Positions 28,591 through 38,442 are shown, counted from the first letter of the stretch. The stretch is 64,000 bases of DNA from Roseovarius bejariae (GCF_009669325.1 NZ_SZWE01000001.1:1364402-1428401); one strand, 5' to 3'. The notes: generated by a model not told the origin, from the letters alone. A program made the numbers and translations.

Positions 28591-29589
28591 CTATCGGCGC
28601 GCAATCAGGCGCGCCATGTCGAGCATCCGGCAGGAAAAGCCCCATTCGTTATCATACCACCCAAAAACCCTTAGCAAACCTCCGGTGGACACCGAGGTTT
28701 CAGGACCACTCAGAATGATGGATTCGGGCCGACCGCGCAGGTCGGCACTAACCAAGGGTTTCGTGGTCCAGCCAAAGACAGGCGAGGCCTCGGATGCGGC
28801 CTTAAGCATTGAATTCACGACGTTTTCCGTCACCGCCTCATGGGTTTGCACCGTCAGGTCGATGCAGGACACACTGGCCGTCGGCACCCGGATGGCACGG
28901 GCTTCGATGCGGCCTTGCATATGCGGCAAGACAAGCCCCGTCTGATGTTGGGCCGAGGTGGTGGTGGGCACCATCGACAGGGCGGCGGCGCGGCTGCGTT
29001 CCGGGGCTTGGCGAGGTTTGTCCACGGTGGGTTGGCTGCCGGTGTAGCAATGCACCGTTGTCATCTGTCCGCTGATGACGCCAAAGGCATCATCAAGCAG
29101 GCGAACAAGCGGCGCAAGCGCATTGGTCGTGCAGGATGCGTTCGATATAATCCTTTGATCTGAAAGGTCTTTTTCATTCGCCCCAAGGACCAGTGTGACG
29201 TCTGCCTCGGCCGACGGCCCCGAAACAAGCACCGCCCCTGCCCCGGCCTCGATCCCGCGTTCGGCGATTGCGCGGGTTCCGCCCATGCCGGTGCATTCGA
29301 GAACGAGGTCGATTCCGGTCAGATCAAGGTCGCGCAGGTCGGGTTTGGAATGGAAGGGGATGCGGTGGCCATCGACGACAAGAGCCTTTTCCCCGGCCTG
29401 CACATCCCCCGGCCATGGGCCAAAAACACTATCGAATTCAAAGAGATAGGCGCATGTCGACAGCGGCTCGATCTCGTTGATGAGGACAAGTTCGATATCC
29501 GGGGCATCGCGTAAAAGGATGCGCAGGATGGTCCGACCGATGCGGCCAAAGCCGTTGAGGGCAACGCGAATGGGGCGGTCTGCGGACAT
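28591..29589 (-). CDS. Divergent glyceraldehyde-3-phosphate dehydrogenase family protein
   Basis: 332 residues with NAD-binding NGFGRIGR at 12-19, catalytic C153 in SNASCTTNALAP and H180 in MTTVHCYTGSQ, plus the RAAALSMVPTTT segment. These support an active phosphorylating GAPDH-type enzyme. Several normally invariant segments differ: SGPSAEADVTLVLGANEKDL replaces the usual APAKGD...GVNH, and the NAD-ribose Asp position reads Glu (INEIEP). It may be a specialised paralogue; erythrose-4-phosphate dehydrogenase is another possibility but fits less well. It stands alone, convergent with ffs. Confidence 0.85.
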   Translation of the reverse strand: MSADRPIRVALNGFGRIGRTILRILLRDAPDIELVLINEIEPLSTCAYLFEFDSVFGPWPGDVQAGEKALVVDGHRIPFHSKPDLRDLDLTGIDLVLECTGMGGTRAIAERGIEAGAGAVLVSGPSAEADVTLVLGANEKDLSDQRIISNASCTTNALAPLVRLLDDAFGVISGQMTTVHCYTGSQPTVDKPRQAPERSRAAALSMVPTTTSAQHQTGLVLPHMQGRIEARAIRVPTASVSCIDLTVQTHEAVTENVVNSMLKAASEASPVFGWTTKPLVSADLRGRPESIILSGPETSVSTGGLLRVFGWYDNEWGFSCRMLDMARLIARR

Positions 29590-29669
29590 GGCGGTAAAGC
29601 CCTTTGAAACAAGAGGTTAGTCACCGCCACACTTGCCGCAAACGCCGCGAATGACCACCCCCGAAATAT

Positions 29670-29786
29670 AATTTGATCAAATTGCCGATTTTGCCGGAAT
29701 TTTTGTACGACTCGTACGGTTTACCCCGCATTTTCGTACGAAAATACGCCACCGCCCGACATCAATCGTACGAGTCGTACGAAACA
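29670..29786. repeat. Cluster of palindromes with CGTACGA core upstream of the GAPDH paralogue
   Basis: The region contains AATTTGATCAAATT (29670-29683), GTACGACTCGTAC (29705-29717), TTTTCGTACGAAAA (29731-29744) and GTACGAGTCGTAC (29769-29781, the exact reverse complement of the second). The five CGTACG/GTACGA cores lie within 80 bases, between the SRAP gene end and the GAPDH gene start. It probably includes an operator array for the latter. Confidence 0.75.
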
Positions 29787-29802
29787 ACCGGCAATGGGTG
29801 CC

Positions 29803-30465
29803 TCACTCTTCGATCGGCTCGATCAACTCTGGCCCCTCGGCACGGTTGGAATTGACCCGTGGATCGACCCGCCAGAACCGAAGCGCATCCTCTGGCGGGG
29901 CCTGCATCAGGGTCGCCGCACCATGCCCCGCCTCGCCCAGCCAGAGCGGCCAGTTGTCCGGTTCGACAATCACCGGGATGCGGTGATGGATTTTCGACAT
30001 CGCCTGATTGGCATCGCAGGTGACAATCGCACAGGTCGACATCCGATCCTCGCCTTGCCCCCAGTCCTGCCAGATACCCGCAAAGGCCATGGGCGCGCCA
30101 TCGGTGCGGGTGATGTACCACGGCAGGCGGTTGCCGCCCTCATCCTTGGTCCATTCGTAAAACCCGTTGGCCGGGATCAGGCAGCGGCGCTCGTGGCAGG
30201 CGGCGGCGAAGGCGGGTTTCCTGGCGATGCTTTCGGCGCGGGCGTTGATCAGCAACGGGCCGTCGGTGGGGGATTTGTACCAATGCGGGATGAATCCCCA
30301 GCGCATCGCGCCAAGGCGCCGCCCCGCGCCACTGGTGACCACATGCACCGGATTGGTGGGACAGACGTTGTAATCGGGCACCTTGGGCAGATCATTCGCG
30401 GGCGTGGCGGCAAAGAGCCGCGCCATGGCATCCGATGGGGTGGTAATGGCGAAACGTCCGCACAT
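29803..30465 (-). CDS. SOS-response-associated peptidase family protein (SRAP, YedK/HMCES-like)
   Basis: 220 residues. The mature N-terminus is Cys2 (MCGRFAITTP), which in this family forms a covalent link to abasic sites in single-stranded DNA. Other family marks are YNVCPTNPVHVV, RWGFIPHW, NARAESIARKPAF, RRCLIPANGFYEW (the catalytic Glu) and HHRIPVIV (the His). It protects abasic sites during replication. The start is fixed by the need for Cys at position 2, at 30465; upstream codons are not part of it. Confidence 0.95.
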   Translation of the reverse strand: MCGRFAITTPSDAMARLFAATPANDLPKVPDYNVCPTNPVHVVTSGAGRRLGAMRWGFIPHWYKSPTDGPLLINARAESIARKPAFAAACHERRCLIPANGFYEWTKDEGGNRLPWYITRTDGAPMAFAGIWQDWGQGEDRMSTCAIVTCDANQAMSKIHHRIPVIVEPDNWPLWLGEAGHGAATLMQAPPEDALRFWRVDPRVNSNRAEGPELIEPIEE

Positions 30466-30569
30466 GGGGCACCTATGCGATTGCGGTTGCCAACAGAGTG
30501 ACCGCTCCAGCGGCTGCGTCAAGGATCAAGGCGCTTGACCGTCGCGCAAGGGCGGGGCATGACCGGGGC

Positions 30570-30908
30570 ATGCTGATTTACAAGATTTTCCGGGCTGACG
30601 AATGGCGCGCGCTGCGTGCCGAAAAGGTCAGCCAAGGTGCCCCGGTGGACCTTGCCGACGGCTATATCCATTTTTCGACCGCCGAACAGGCGCCGGAAAC
30701 GGCGGCCAAGCATTTTGCCGGTCAGGATGACCTGATGCTGGTGGCCGTCGAGGTGGACCGTCTGGGCGATGCGTTGAAATGGGAGGTCTCGCGCGGTGGG
30801 GCCGAGTTTCCGCATCTATATCGTGAGTTGCGGCTTGAAGATGTGGCATGGGCGCAGCCCTTGCCGCTGTCGGCGGGCGCACATCAATTTCCGGCGGGGA
30901 TGGAATGA
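30570..30908 (+). CDS. DUF952 family protein
   Basis: 112 residues starting [15 protein letters not shown], with [29 protein letters not shown] and FPHLYREL, the conserved pattern of DUF952. Biochemical function is unknown. The ATG at 30570 matches the family start. The stop overlaps the pyrD ATG (ATGA), so it is translationally coupled to pyrD. Confidence 0.88.
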   Translation: MLIYKIFRADEWRALRAEKVSQGAPVDLADGYIHFSTAEQAPETAAKHFAGQDDLMLVAVEVDRLGDALKWEVSRGGAEFPHLYRELRLEDVAWAQPLPLSAGAHQFPAGME

Positions 30909-31963
30909 GCCTGTTTGAGCAATGCGGCCTGCGCGTCCTGCGCGGCATGGACCCCGAGCGCGCCCATAACGCGGCGCTTCTGGGGCTGCGGGCGGGGTTG
31001 GTGCCGTTGCCCGGTTTGGTAACCTCGCCACGCCTGCGGTGCGAGGTGGCGGGCCTGCATCTGGCCAATCCAGTGGGTCTGGCGGCGGGGTTCGACAAGA
31101 ACGCCATGGCGCTGTCGCCACTGTCGCGGGCGGGCTTCGGCTTTGTCGAGGTGGGCGCGGTGACGCCACGCGCGCAACCGGGCAACCCCAAGCCACGCTT
31201 GTTCCGCCTGACCGAGGACCGCGCGGTGATCAACCGTTTCGGCTTCAACAACGAGGGCATGGAGGCGGCGGCGGGCCGATTGGCGAACCGTCCGCGCAAC
31301 ATGGTTCTGGGCCTCAACCTTGGGGCCAACAAGGACAGCGCCGACCGCGCCGAGGATTTCGCGCGGGTGTTGTCGCATTGCGGGCGGTATCTTGATTTTG
31401 CCACGGTCAATGTTTCAAGCCCCAACACCGAGAAATTGCGCGATTTGCAGGGCGCCGAGGCGTTGCAGCAATTGCTGGCCGGGGTGATGGAGGCACGCGA
31501 TTGGCTTGAAACGCCGATCCCGGTGTTCTTGAAGATTGCGCCAGATTTGAGCGACGGGGAATTGGCCGAAGTGGCGGGCGTGGCACAGGAGGCAGGCGTG
31601 GCCGCCATTATCGCCACCAACACCACGCTGGACCGCGAAGGCCTGCACGGGCCGCACAAGGCGGAGGCCGGGGGGCTATCGGGGGCGCCTTTGTTTGAAA
31701 AATCCACGCGGGTTCTGGCGAAGTTGTCCGAGTTAACGGGCGGTGACATGCCCCTGATCGGGGTGGGCGGTGTAGGATCGCCCGAGCAGGCCTATGAGAA
31801 AATCCGCGCCGGGGCGAGTGCGGTGCAGCTGTATTCGGCGCTGGTGTACGAGGGGCTGTCGCTGGTGCCACGCATCGCGCATGGGCTGGATGCGCTGCTA
31901 GAGCGGGATGGCTTTGCCAATGTGGCCGAGGCCGTGGGCACGGGACGGGGAGACTGGACATGA
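30905..31963 (+). CDS. pyrD: Dihydroorotate dehydrogenase (quinone), class 2
   Basis: FMN enzyme of 352 residues that oxidises dihydroorotate to orotate in pyrimidine synthesis, passing electrons to quinone at the membrane. It has the N-terminal class 2 helix region ([19 protein letters not shown]), [12 protein letters not shown], the NRFGFNNEG segment, VNVSSPNT with the catalytic Ser, and the GVGGVGS FMN-phosphate loop. The start at 30905 overlaps the DUF952 stop, and its end overlaps the next gene by 4 bases. Confidence 0.96.
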   Translation: MSLFEQCGLRVLRGMDPERAHNAALLGLRAGLVPLPGLVTSPRLRCEVAGLHLANPVGLAAGFDKNAMALSPLSRAGFGFVEVGAVTPRAQPGNPKPRLFRLTEDRAVINRFGFNNEGMEAAAGRLANRPRNMVLGLNLGANKDSADRAEDFARVLSHCGRYLDFATVNVSSPNTEKLRDLQGAEALQQLLAGVMEARDWLETPIPVFLKIAPDLSDGELAEVAGVAQEAGVAAIIATNTTLDREGLHGPHKAEAGGLSGAPLFEKSTRVLAKLSELTGGDMPLIGVGGVGSPEQAYEKIRAGASAVQLYSALVYEGLSLVPRIAHGLDALLERDGFANVAEAVGTGRGDWT

Positions 31964-32301
31964 TCACGATTTGGCACAACCCGCGATGCAGTAAATCACG
32001 GCAGGCCTTGGCCCTGCTGGAAGAACGTGGCGAAGATGTGCAGGTGCGCCGCTATCTGGAGGATGCGCCGAGTGTCGAGGAGTTACGCCTGACGCGGGAT
32101 ACGCTGGGCCTGCGGGCGGTCGAGATGATGCGCACCGGCGAGGCGGTGTTCAAGGACCTTGGCCTGAGCAAGACCGATGACGACGACACATTGATCGAGG
32201 CCATGGCCGCCAATCCCAAGCTGATCGAACGGCCCGTGGTATTCGCCCATGGGCGCGCACGGATCGGGCGACCGCCGGAAGCAGTGCTTGAGATTCTGTG
32301 A
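31960..32301 (+). CDS. arsC: ArsC-family reductase (glutaredoxin-type arsenate reductase)
   Basis: 113 residues, thioredoxin fold. It begins [24 protein letters not shown], where C10 is the catalytic cysteine of the family, and has [18 protein letters not shown] with the conserved Arg residues. It would reduce arsenate using glutathione and glutaredoxin. No other ars gene is nearby, and ArsC-like proteins with other roles exist, so the substrate is inferred. It is coupled to pyrD by ATGA overlap. Confidence 0.88.
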   Translation: MITIWHNPRCSKSRQALALLEERGEDVQVRRYLEDAPSVEELRLTRDTLGLRAVEMMRTGEAVFKDLGLSKTDDDDTLIEAMAANPKLIERPVVFAHGRARIGRPPEAVLEIL

Positions 32302-32361
32302 TTTGGCGTTGAGGCCTTCCCCGCTTAGATTACCCGAAAACAAATCTGCATCGGGGAGCGG

Positions 32362-34005
32362 ATGACAACGGACTCGCAACGCAAAGGGCCCATGGCATGG
32401 ATTGACGCCGTGGTGTTCGATCTGGTCCGGCAAATGCGCTGGACCTTCCTGCCGCCCCTCATGGTCTATTTCGCTGCCGGGTTTTCCGGGCTGACGGGGA
32501 TCGTGGGGACGTTTTTCGTCAAGGAATACCTTGATCTGTCGGCGGCCTTTCTGGCGGGGCTGGCGTTCTGGGCGGGGTTGCCTTGGGCGTTGAAAATGCC
32601 CTTGGGGCATCTGGTCGATATCATCTGGCGGTGGAAGTGGCTGTTGGTTTACCTCGGCGCGGGGCTGATCGGGCTGAGCGTGTTCATCATGTACCTGGTG
32701 CTGACGCAAACCGCGATGATGGAGGCGGTAATGCCGATCAGCGCGTGGTATATCACCAGCTTCCTGATGGCGCCCTGCGGCCTTGTCATTCAGGATGCGG
32801 TGGCCGATGCGATGTCGGTGGAGGCGGTGCCGCAGGTGGACAGCGAGGGACAGCCGATTCCCGAGGAGACCTCGCGCGCGCTACACACGACCATGCAGAC
32901 GCTGGGCCGCTTTGCCCTGATCGGCGGGACGGTGGCGGTGGCCGTTTTGAACATCAACATGTTTTCCGGGATCGAGGATCTGGCCGCCGAGGCCAAGCGA
33001 CAGGTCTATGCCAATATCTACCTTGCCGCCTTGGCGATCCCGCTGGTGTCGGTGTCGGGCGTGGTGCTGGCCGGGGTTCAGAAATGGCGGGCAAGGCACC
33101 ACCTTCGCAAGAGTGGGGTATCGCCGGAGGAGGCCGACGCCCTGTTCGAGCGCCCGGACGAGGATACCACCCCCAACCCGTGGTACTTCATCGGCGGCGG
33201 GGCCTTCGTGGCGCTGACGCTGGCGGTGGGGCTGGGCGGTGTGCCCTATGGGCAGGAGATCATTTTTGTCGGCTCGATGGCGATTGTCCTGTTGCTGATG
33301 CGGCAGTTGATTGCCGCGCTGACCCCGGCGCAGGCGCGGACGTTGATTGGGACGGCGGTGATCATCTTCATGTTCCGCGCGGTGCCGCGACCGGGCGACG
33401 GGATCACATGGTTCAACATCGACGTTCTGGGGTTCGATCAGCAGTTCCTGTCGGTGCTGTCTCTGATTACCTCGGTGCTGACGCTGGTGGGGATGGTGGT
33501 GTTGCGGCCCTTGATGGCCTCGAAGCCCATCGTCTGGATCATCGTCATGCTGACGATTGCGGGGGGTGTCCTGACGCTGCCGAATATCGGGCTGTATTAC
33601 GGGATACAGGATGTGACCGCGCCCTTGACGGGCGGCGTGGTGGATGCGCGGTTCATCGCGATTCTGGATACGGCGATTGAATCGCCGTTGGGTCAGGTGG
33701 CGATGATCCCGATGCTGGCGTGGATCGCGCGGAATGCGCCGTCGGATTTGAAGGCGACGTTTTTCGCGGTCATGGCCTCGTTCACCAATCTGGCGCTGTC
33801 GGCCAGCAGCCTGACCACCAAGTATTTGAACGAGGTCTTCATTGTCACCCGCGAGGTGACGGACCCTGAAACCGGGGCGGTGACGGTGCCGGCGGATTAT
33901 TCGCAGCTTGGGGTGCTGTTGATCGTGGTGACCTTGATCACCGTGGGGGTGCCGCTGCTGGTGGTGTGGTTGGTGCAGAACTCGCCGTTGCGGACAACGG
34001 ATTGA
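32362..34005 (+). CDS. BT1-type (folate/biopterin transporter-like) MFS membrane protein
   Basis: 547 residues with about 12 membrane helices and a cytoplasmic loop near 235-270 rich in charged residues. The opening block (YFAAGFSGLTGIVGTFFVKEYLDLSAAFLAGLAFWAGLPWALKMPLGHLVD) matches the BT1/MFS pattern in which a short conserved loop follows helix 2. The family transports pterins and folates in protists and plants; substrates in bacteria are mostly unknown. The start ATG at 32362 has GGGGAG upstream. Assignment is by pattern, so treat the substrate as open. Confidence 0.7.
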   Translation: MTTDSQRKGPMAWIDAVVFDLVRQMRWTFLPPLMVYFAAGFSGLTGIVGTFFVKEYLDLSAAFLAGLAFWAGLPWALKMPLGHLVDIIWRWKWLLVYLGAGLIGLSVFIMYLVLTQTAMMEAVMPISAWYITSFLMAPCGLVIQDAVADAMSVEAVPQVDSEGQPIPEETSRALHTTMQTLGRFALIGGTVAVAVLNINMFSGIEDLAAEAKRQVYANIYLAALAIPLVSVSGVVLAGVQKWRARHHLRKSGVSPEEADALFERPDEDTTPNPWYFIGGGAFVALTLAVGLGGVPYGQEIIFVGSMAIVLLLMRQLIAALTPAQARTLIGTAVIIFMFRAVPRPGDGITWFNIDVLGFDQQFLSVLSLITSVLTLVGMVVLRPLMASKPIVWIIVMLTIAGGVLTLPNIGLYYGIQDVTAPLTGGVVDARFIAILDTAIESPLGQVAMIPMLAWIARNAPSDLKATFFAVMASFTNLALSASSLTTKYLNEVFIVTREVTDPETGAVTVPADYSQLGVLLIVVTLITVGVPLLVVWLVQNSPLRTTD

Positions 34006-34043
34006 TCGGGAATAGTAAGCCGCGCCCGACCCTCACACTGTAG

Positions 34044-34064
34044 GGTGCGCATTTACTGCGCACC
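34044..34064. repeat. 8-bp hairpin between the BT1-type gene and ileS
   Basis: GGTGCGCA pairs with TGCGCACC over a TTTAC loop. It precedes the stronger terminator stem at 34076 and may be a minor part of the same end signal. Confidence 0.5.
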
Positions 34065-34075
34065 GCCCCGAACGC

Positions 34076-34113
34076 GAAACGGCCCGGCCATGAAGGCCGG
34101 GCCGTTTCGTTTT
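34076..34113. terminator. Bidirectional terminator between the BT1-type gene and ileS
   Basis: A perfect 14-bp stem, GAAACGGCCCGGCC (34076-34089) with GGCCGGGCCGTTTC (34095-34108), has a 5-base loop and GTTTTA on the plus side. It starts right beside the ileS stop (34112-34114) and serves the two convergent genes. Confidence 0.85.
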
Positions 34114-37018
34114 ATCCCAAAGCGTCGTTGCAGCGTTTGCAGGTGCCGGGGTGGGCGTGGCTTCCCACATCGGGCAGGATTTTCCAGCAGCGCTGGCATT
34201 TCTCGCCTGCCGCCCGTTCGAACACCACCGTCACGCCTTCCACTTCGGGCAGGCGGTAAGCCTCGTCGGGGCTGGGGTCACCCGTCAGGACGATGTCCGA
34301 GGTGATGCAGATATCCTCGAAGTTCACCGATTTCAGCGCGGCGAGCATTTCGCCATCGCGCACATGCACCACCGGCGCGGCCTCGAGCGAGGCACCGATG
34401 ACCTTCTCGGTACGCTGCACCTCCAAGGCTGCGGTCACGGCGCGGCGGGCACGGCGCACCATGGCCCATTTCGCGGCCAGCGGCTCATCCAGCCAATCGG
34501 CGGGGGTTTCGGGAATATCGGTCAGGTGGACCGAGCTTTCCTCGCCCGGGAAGCGTTCCAGCCAGACCTCCTCCATCGTGAAGACCAGCACCGGCGCAAG
34601 CCATGTGGTCAGGCGGTGGAACAGGATATCCAGAACCGTGCGCGCGGCGCGGCGGCGGACGGTGTCGCCATCGCAATAAAGCGCATCCTTGCGGATGTCG
34701 AAATAGAAGGCCGACAGTTCCACCGTGGCGAAGTTGAAAAGCTGCTGGAACACGCCTTGGAAATCATAGGCGTCATAGCCTTTGCGCACCACGTGGTCCA
34801 ACTCGGCCAGACGGTGCAGCACCCAGCGTTCCAGTTCCGGCATCTCCGCAGGATCGACCCGGTCGCTTTCTTCGAAATGCGCCAGTGCGCCCAACATGAA
34901 CCGCATGGTGTTCCGCAAGCGGCGATAGCTGTCGGCGACCCCTTTGAGGATCTCCGGCCCGATGCGCAGGTCGGCGGTGTAATCGGCCTGTCCCACCCAG
35001 AGCCGCAGGATGTCGGCGCCGTATTGCTTGGTCACATCCTCGGGGGCGACGGTGTTGCCCAAGGATTTGGACATCTTGTTGCCCTTCTCATCGAGCGTGA
35101 AGCCATGGGTCAGGACCCCGCGATAGGGGGCGTGGCCAATGGTGCCACAGGCCTGCAACATCGAAGAATGGAACCACCCGCGGTGCTGGTCGGTGCCTTC
35201 GAGATAGAGATCGGCGATGCCATCGTCGCTGCCATCCTCGCGGTCGCGCAGAACGAAAGCATGGGTGGAGCCGGAATCGAACCAGACATCCAAGATGTCA
35301 TCGACCTTTTCCCACTGATCCGGGTCATGGTCATTGCCCAAGAACCGCTCTTTCGCGCCGGGCTTGTACCATGCGTCGGCGCCTTCTTCCTCGAAGGCCG
35401 CCAAGATACGGGCATTCACCGCCTCGTCGCGCAGCAGGTAATCGGGGTCGGTGGGCATCGCGCCTTTCTTGACGAAGCAGGTCAGCGGCACGCCCCAAGC
35501 GCGTTGCCGCGACAGCACCCAGTCGGGCCGTGCCTCGATCATCGAATAGAGGCGATTGCGCCCGGTCTTGGGCGTCCATGTGACCAGTTGGTCGATCGAG
35601 GTCAGCGCGCGTTCGCGGATCGTCTTGCCGTATTGGTCCTGCCCATCGCCGACCTCGCGGTCGATGGCGGCGAACCATTGCGGGGTGTTGCGGTAGATGA
35701 CCGGCGCTTTCGACCGCCAGCTATGCGGATAGCTGTGCTTGATCTTGCCGCGTGCCAGAAGGCCGCCCACCTCGACCAGCTTGTCGATGATCGCCTTGTT
35801 GGCGTTGCCCTCTTTCCCCTTGCGGTCAAGGATGTATTTGCCGCCAAAGAAGGGCAGATCGGCGCGGAAGCCGCCATCGTCCATCACGTTATAGGTGATG
35901 ACCTGCTCGAGCATCCCCAGATCGCGGTAAAGCTCGAATTCCTCCATCCCGTGGGACGGGGCGCAGTGAACGAATCCGGTGCCTTCTTCGTCGGTGACGA
36001 AATCGGCGGCGCGGAAATCGCGGGGGTCGTCCCATTCGCCATTCGATCCTTCGGCCCCGGCGAGCGGGTGGGCGAGCGACAGGCCCGAAAGCTCCTCGGC
36101 GCTCACGTCACGGACACGTTTCCACATGCTGTCTTCCAAGCGCGCCTTGGCCATAACATCCCCGGCCAGCTTGTCGGCCAGCAGGAAGCGGTCACCGGGC
36201 TTGGCCCAGCATTCCTCGGGCGTGTCGGTGACTTCGTAAAGGCCATAGGCAAAGCTATCGCCGAACACGACCGCCTTGTTCGACGGGATGGTCCACGGCG
36301 TGGTGGTCCAGATCACCACGTTGGCGCCTTGCAGATCGCCCTCGGTGGTCACGGGGAACTTCACCCAGATGGTGAAGCTTTCCTTGTCGTGATACTCCAC
36401 CTCGGCCTCGGCCAGGGCGGTTTTCTCGATGGGCGACCACATCACCGGCTTGGAGCCCTGGTAGAGCGTGCCGTTCATCAGGAATTTCTGGAACTCCTCC
36501 GCGATGATCCGCTCGGCGCGGAAATCCATCGTCAGGTAAGGCTTTTCCCATTTGCCGGTGATCCCGAGGCGCTTGAATTCGTCGCGCTGGATGTCGATCC
36601 AGCCATCGGCGAACTTGCGGCATTCCTGCCGGAAATCGACGATATCGACCTCGTCCTTGTTCTTGCCCTTCTTGCGGTATTGCTCTTCGATCTTCCATTC
36701 GATGGGCAACCCGTGACAATCCCAACCGGGAATATAGCGGGCATCGCGGCCCATCATCTGCTGGCTGCGCACCACCATGTCCTTGAGGATCTTGTTCAGC
36801 GCGTGACCGATATGCAGGTGGCCGTTGGCATAGGGCGGGCCATCATGCAGGGTGAAGGGTTTTCTACCCTCGGCCTTGTCGCGCAGGCGATCATAAATGC
36901 CGATCTTTTCCCAACGGGCCAGCCATTCAGGTTCGCGTTTGGGAAGGCCCGCGCGCATCGGAAAGGCGGTTTGCGGCAGGTTCAGGGTGTCTTTGTACTC
37001 GGGCGTGTCAGCGCACAT
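34112..37018 (-). CDS. ileS: Isoleucyl-tRNA synthetase
   Basis: Class I synthetase of 968 residues charging tRNA-Ile. It shows the HIGH motif in PPYANGHLHIGHALN, the KMSKS loop in GNKMSKSLGN, an editing CP1 domain between them, and a C-terminal zinc finger CQRCWKILPDVGSHAHPGTCKRC. The ATG at 37018 has AAGGA upstream. The zinc finger marks the standard eubacterial form rather than the mupirocin-resistant type. Confidence 0.98.
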   Translation of the reverse strand: MCADTPEYKDTLNLPQTAFPMRAGLPKREPEWLARWEKIGIYDRLRDKAEGRKPFTLHDGPPYANGHLHIGHALNKILKDMVVRSQQMMGRDARYIPGWDCHGLPIEWKIEEQYRKKGKNKDEVDIVDFRQECRKFADGWIDIQRDEFKRLGITGKWEKPYLTMDFRAERIIAEEFQKFLMNGTLYQGSKPVMWSPIEKTALAEAEVEYHDKESFTIWVKFPVTTEGDLQGANVVIWTTTPWTIPSNKAVVFGDSFAYGLYEVTDTPEECWAKPGDRFLLADKLAGDVMAKARLEDSMWKRVRDVSAEELSGLSLAHPLAGAEGSNGEWDDPRDFRAADFVTDEEGTGFVHCAPSHGMEEFELYRDLGMLEQVITYNVMDDGGFRADLPFFGGKYILDRKGKEGNANKAIIDKLVEVGGLLARGKIKHSYPHSWRSKAPVIYRNTPQWFAAIDREVGDGQDQYGKTIRERALTSIDQLVTWTPKTGRNRLYSMIEARPDWVLSRQRAWGVPLTCFVKKGAMPTDPDYLLRDEAVNARILAAFEEEGADAWYKPGAKERFLGNDHDPDQWEKVDDILDVWFDSGSTHAFVLRDREDGSDDGIADLYLEGTDQHRGWFHSSMLQACGTIGHAPYRGVLTHGFTLDEKGNKMSKSLGNTVAPEDVTKQYGADILRLWVGQADYTADLRIGPEILKGVADSYRRLRNTMRFMLGALAHFEESDRVDPAEMPELERWVLHRLAELDHVVRKGYDAYDFQGVFQQLFNFATVELSAFYFDIRKDALYCDGDTVRRRAARTVLDILFHRLTTWLAPVLVFTMEEVWLERFPGEESSVHLTDIPETPADWLDEPLAAKWAMVRRARRAVTAALEVQRTEKVIGASLEAAPVVHVRDGEMLAALKSVNFEDICITSDIVLTGDPSPDEAYRLPEVEGVTVVFERAAGEKCQRCWKILPDVGSHAHPGTCKRCNDALG

Positions 37019-37221
37019 CGGTGACGTCCTTTGTCACTTGAGTTTCGTCTTGGGGGGAAGGGCGGCGCGAAAGTCCATACGCCATTGTCCCGGCGGCTCG
37101 TATCACTCAGAGCGCCGGGCACATAATTCGAATGATGATGGCTTGGGCGTACATCATGGGGCGGGTTATACGCCCGGGAAAACGCCGCGTCCAGAGGGGG
37201 GAGCGCCGGGATTTCACCGGC

Positions 37222-38442
37222 TCAGGCCGGGAGGGTGGCCCCGCGTCGCGGGCGTGTGCGCATCAGGATCAGCACCATGATCCCGATGTTCAGGAAATTC
37301 CATACGATGCCATTGACGAAGGCCATCTGGTAGCTGCCGGTCACATCGAAGATATAGCCCGACAGCCATCCGCCCAGCGCCATGCCGCCGATCGTCGCCA
37401 TCAGGACGAACCCGACGCGCCGGCCGGCCTCGGCGCTGGGCATGTATTCGCGGACCACCAGGGCATAAGAGGGCACGATCCCGCCCTGCGCGAGGCCGAA
37501 GACGAGGCTGACCATGTAAAGCGAGACCAACCCCCCGGCAGGCAGGTAGAGAAACAGCGCCAGACATTGCAGGACAGAACCGAGCAAAAGCGTCTTCACC
37601 CCGCCCAGTTTATCGGCCAGCAGCCCCGAGACCAGACGCGACCCGACCCCGCCCAGAAGCATGAGCGACAGCATCTGACCGCCCACCGCCGGGCCATAGC
37701 CCAGATCGACACAGAGGCTGACGATATGAACCTGCGGCATGGACATCGCCACGCAACAGCCCACCCCGGCCACCCCCAGAAGCAGCATCAGGGCACGCGG
37801 CGAGAACCCCGCCGCCTGCGCCCGCAGGTTCGACATCCCGTCGGCATGGGCGCGCGCGGCCAAGGGCACCCGCCGCCGCAGGACCAGCGCCAGAGGCACC
37901 ATGACCGCCAGCGTCACCACCGCCAACACAAGGTAAACCGCGCGCCAGCCCTCCTCGGCCAGTATCCCGGCCAGAACCACGGGCCAGATCGCGCCGGACA
38001 GGTAATTGCCGCTGGCGGTGATCGCCACGGCGATCCCCCGCCGCTTCAAAAACCACAGCGATACATCGGCGATAAGTGGCCCGAAACTGGCCGCCGTGCC
38101 AAAGCCGATCACCACCTGCAACAGCGACACGATCACGACCGAGGGGCTGATCGCCGCAAGTGCCGTGGCCGCCGAGATCATCACCGCCGCCCCGATCAGG
38201 GCGGTGGTCACCCCGAAGCGGTCCACGATCCGCCCGATTCCGAAATTGCCCAGCGCAAAGCCCACCATGGTCATGGTATAGGGCAACGCGGCCGCGGCCC
38301 GGTCGACCCCGAACTCGGCCTGCATCGCGGGCATCACCACGATGATCGACCACATGCCGACATTGCCCACCGTTGCAATCAACAGGGACACGGCAAGGCG
38401 CAGCCACGCGTAACGGCTATCAAGGATCTCGGGGCCAGTCAT
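37222..38442 (-). CDS. MFS transporter
   Basis: Membrane transporter of 406 residues with 12 predicted helices. Helices 2-3 carry GNFGIGRIVDRFGVTTALI, the MFS loop-2/3 signature G-x3-D-R-x-G, and a long central loop at about 190-210 carries RRRVPLAARAHADG. It resembles the monocarboxylate/oxalate-formate transporter group by its loop pattern, but no substrate can be assigned. The start ATG at 38442 is chosen because the 44 codons upstream read Arg-rich and continue into the intergenic region shared with the divergent kpsF-type gene. Confidence 0.85.
   Translation of the reverse strand: MTGPEILDSRYAWLRLAVSLLIATVGNVGMWSIIVVMPAMQAEFGVDRAAAALPYTMTMVGFALGNFGIGRIVDRFGVTTALIGAAVMISAATALAAISPSVVIVSLLQVVIGFGTAASFGPLIADVSLWFLKRRGIAVAITASGNYLSGAIWPVVLAGILAEEGWRAVYLVLAVVTLAVMVPLALVLRRRVPLAARAHADGMSNLRAQAAGFSPRALMLLLGVAGVGCCVAMSMPQVHIVSLCVDLGYGPAVGGQMLSLMLLGGVGSRLVSGLLADKLGGVKTLLLGSVLQCLALFLYLPAGGLVSLYMVSLVFGLAQGGIVPSYALVVREYMPSAEAGRRVGFVLMATIGGMALGGWLSGYIFDVTGSYQMAFVNGIVWNFLNIGIMVLILMRTRPRRGATLPA

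Noticed and set aside
34151..37024. 957-codon open frame on the plus strand
   Set aside because: It is the antisense of ileS; GC-rich codons make long shadow frames. Its product has no recognisable domain, while the minus frame has HIGH and KMSKS motifs.
37019..37221. Possible RNA gene or terminator between ileS and the MFS gene
   Set aside because: Only weak short complementary stretches are visible; it likely holds the ileS promoter.
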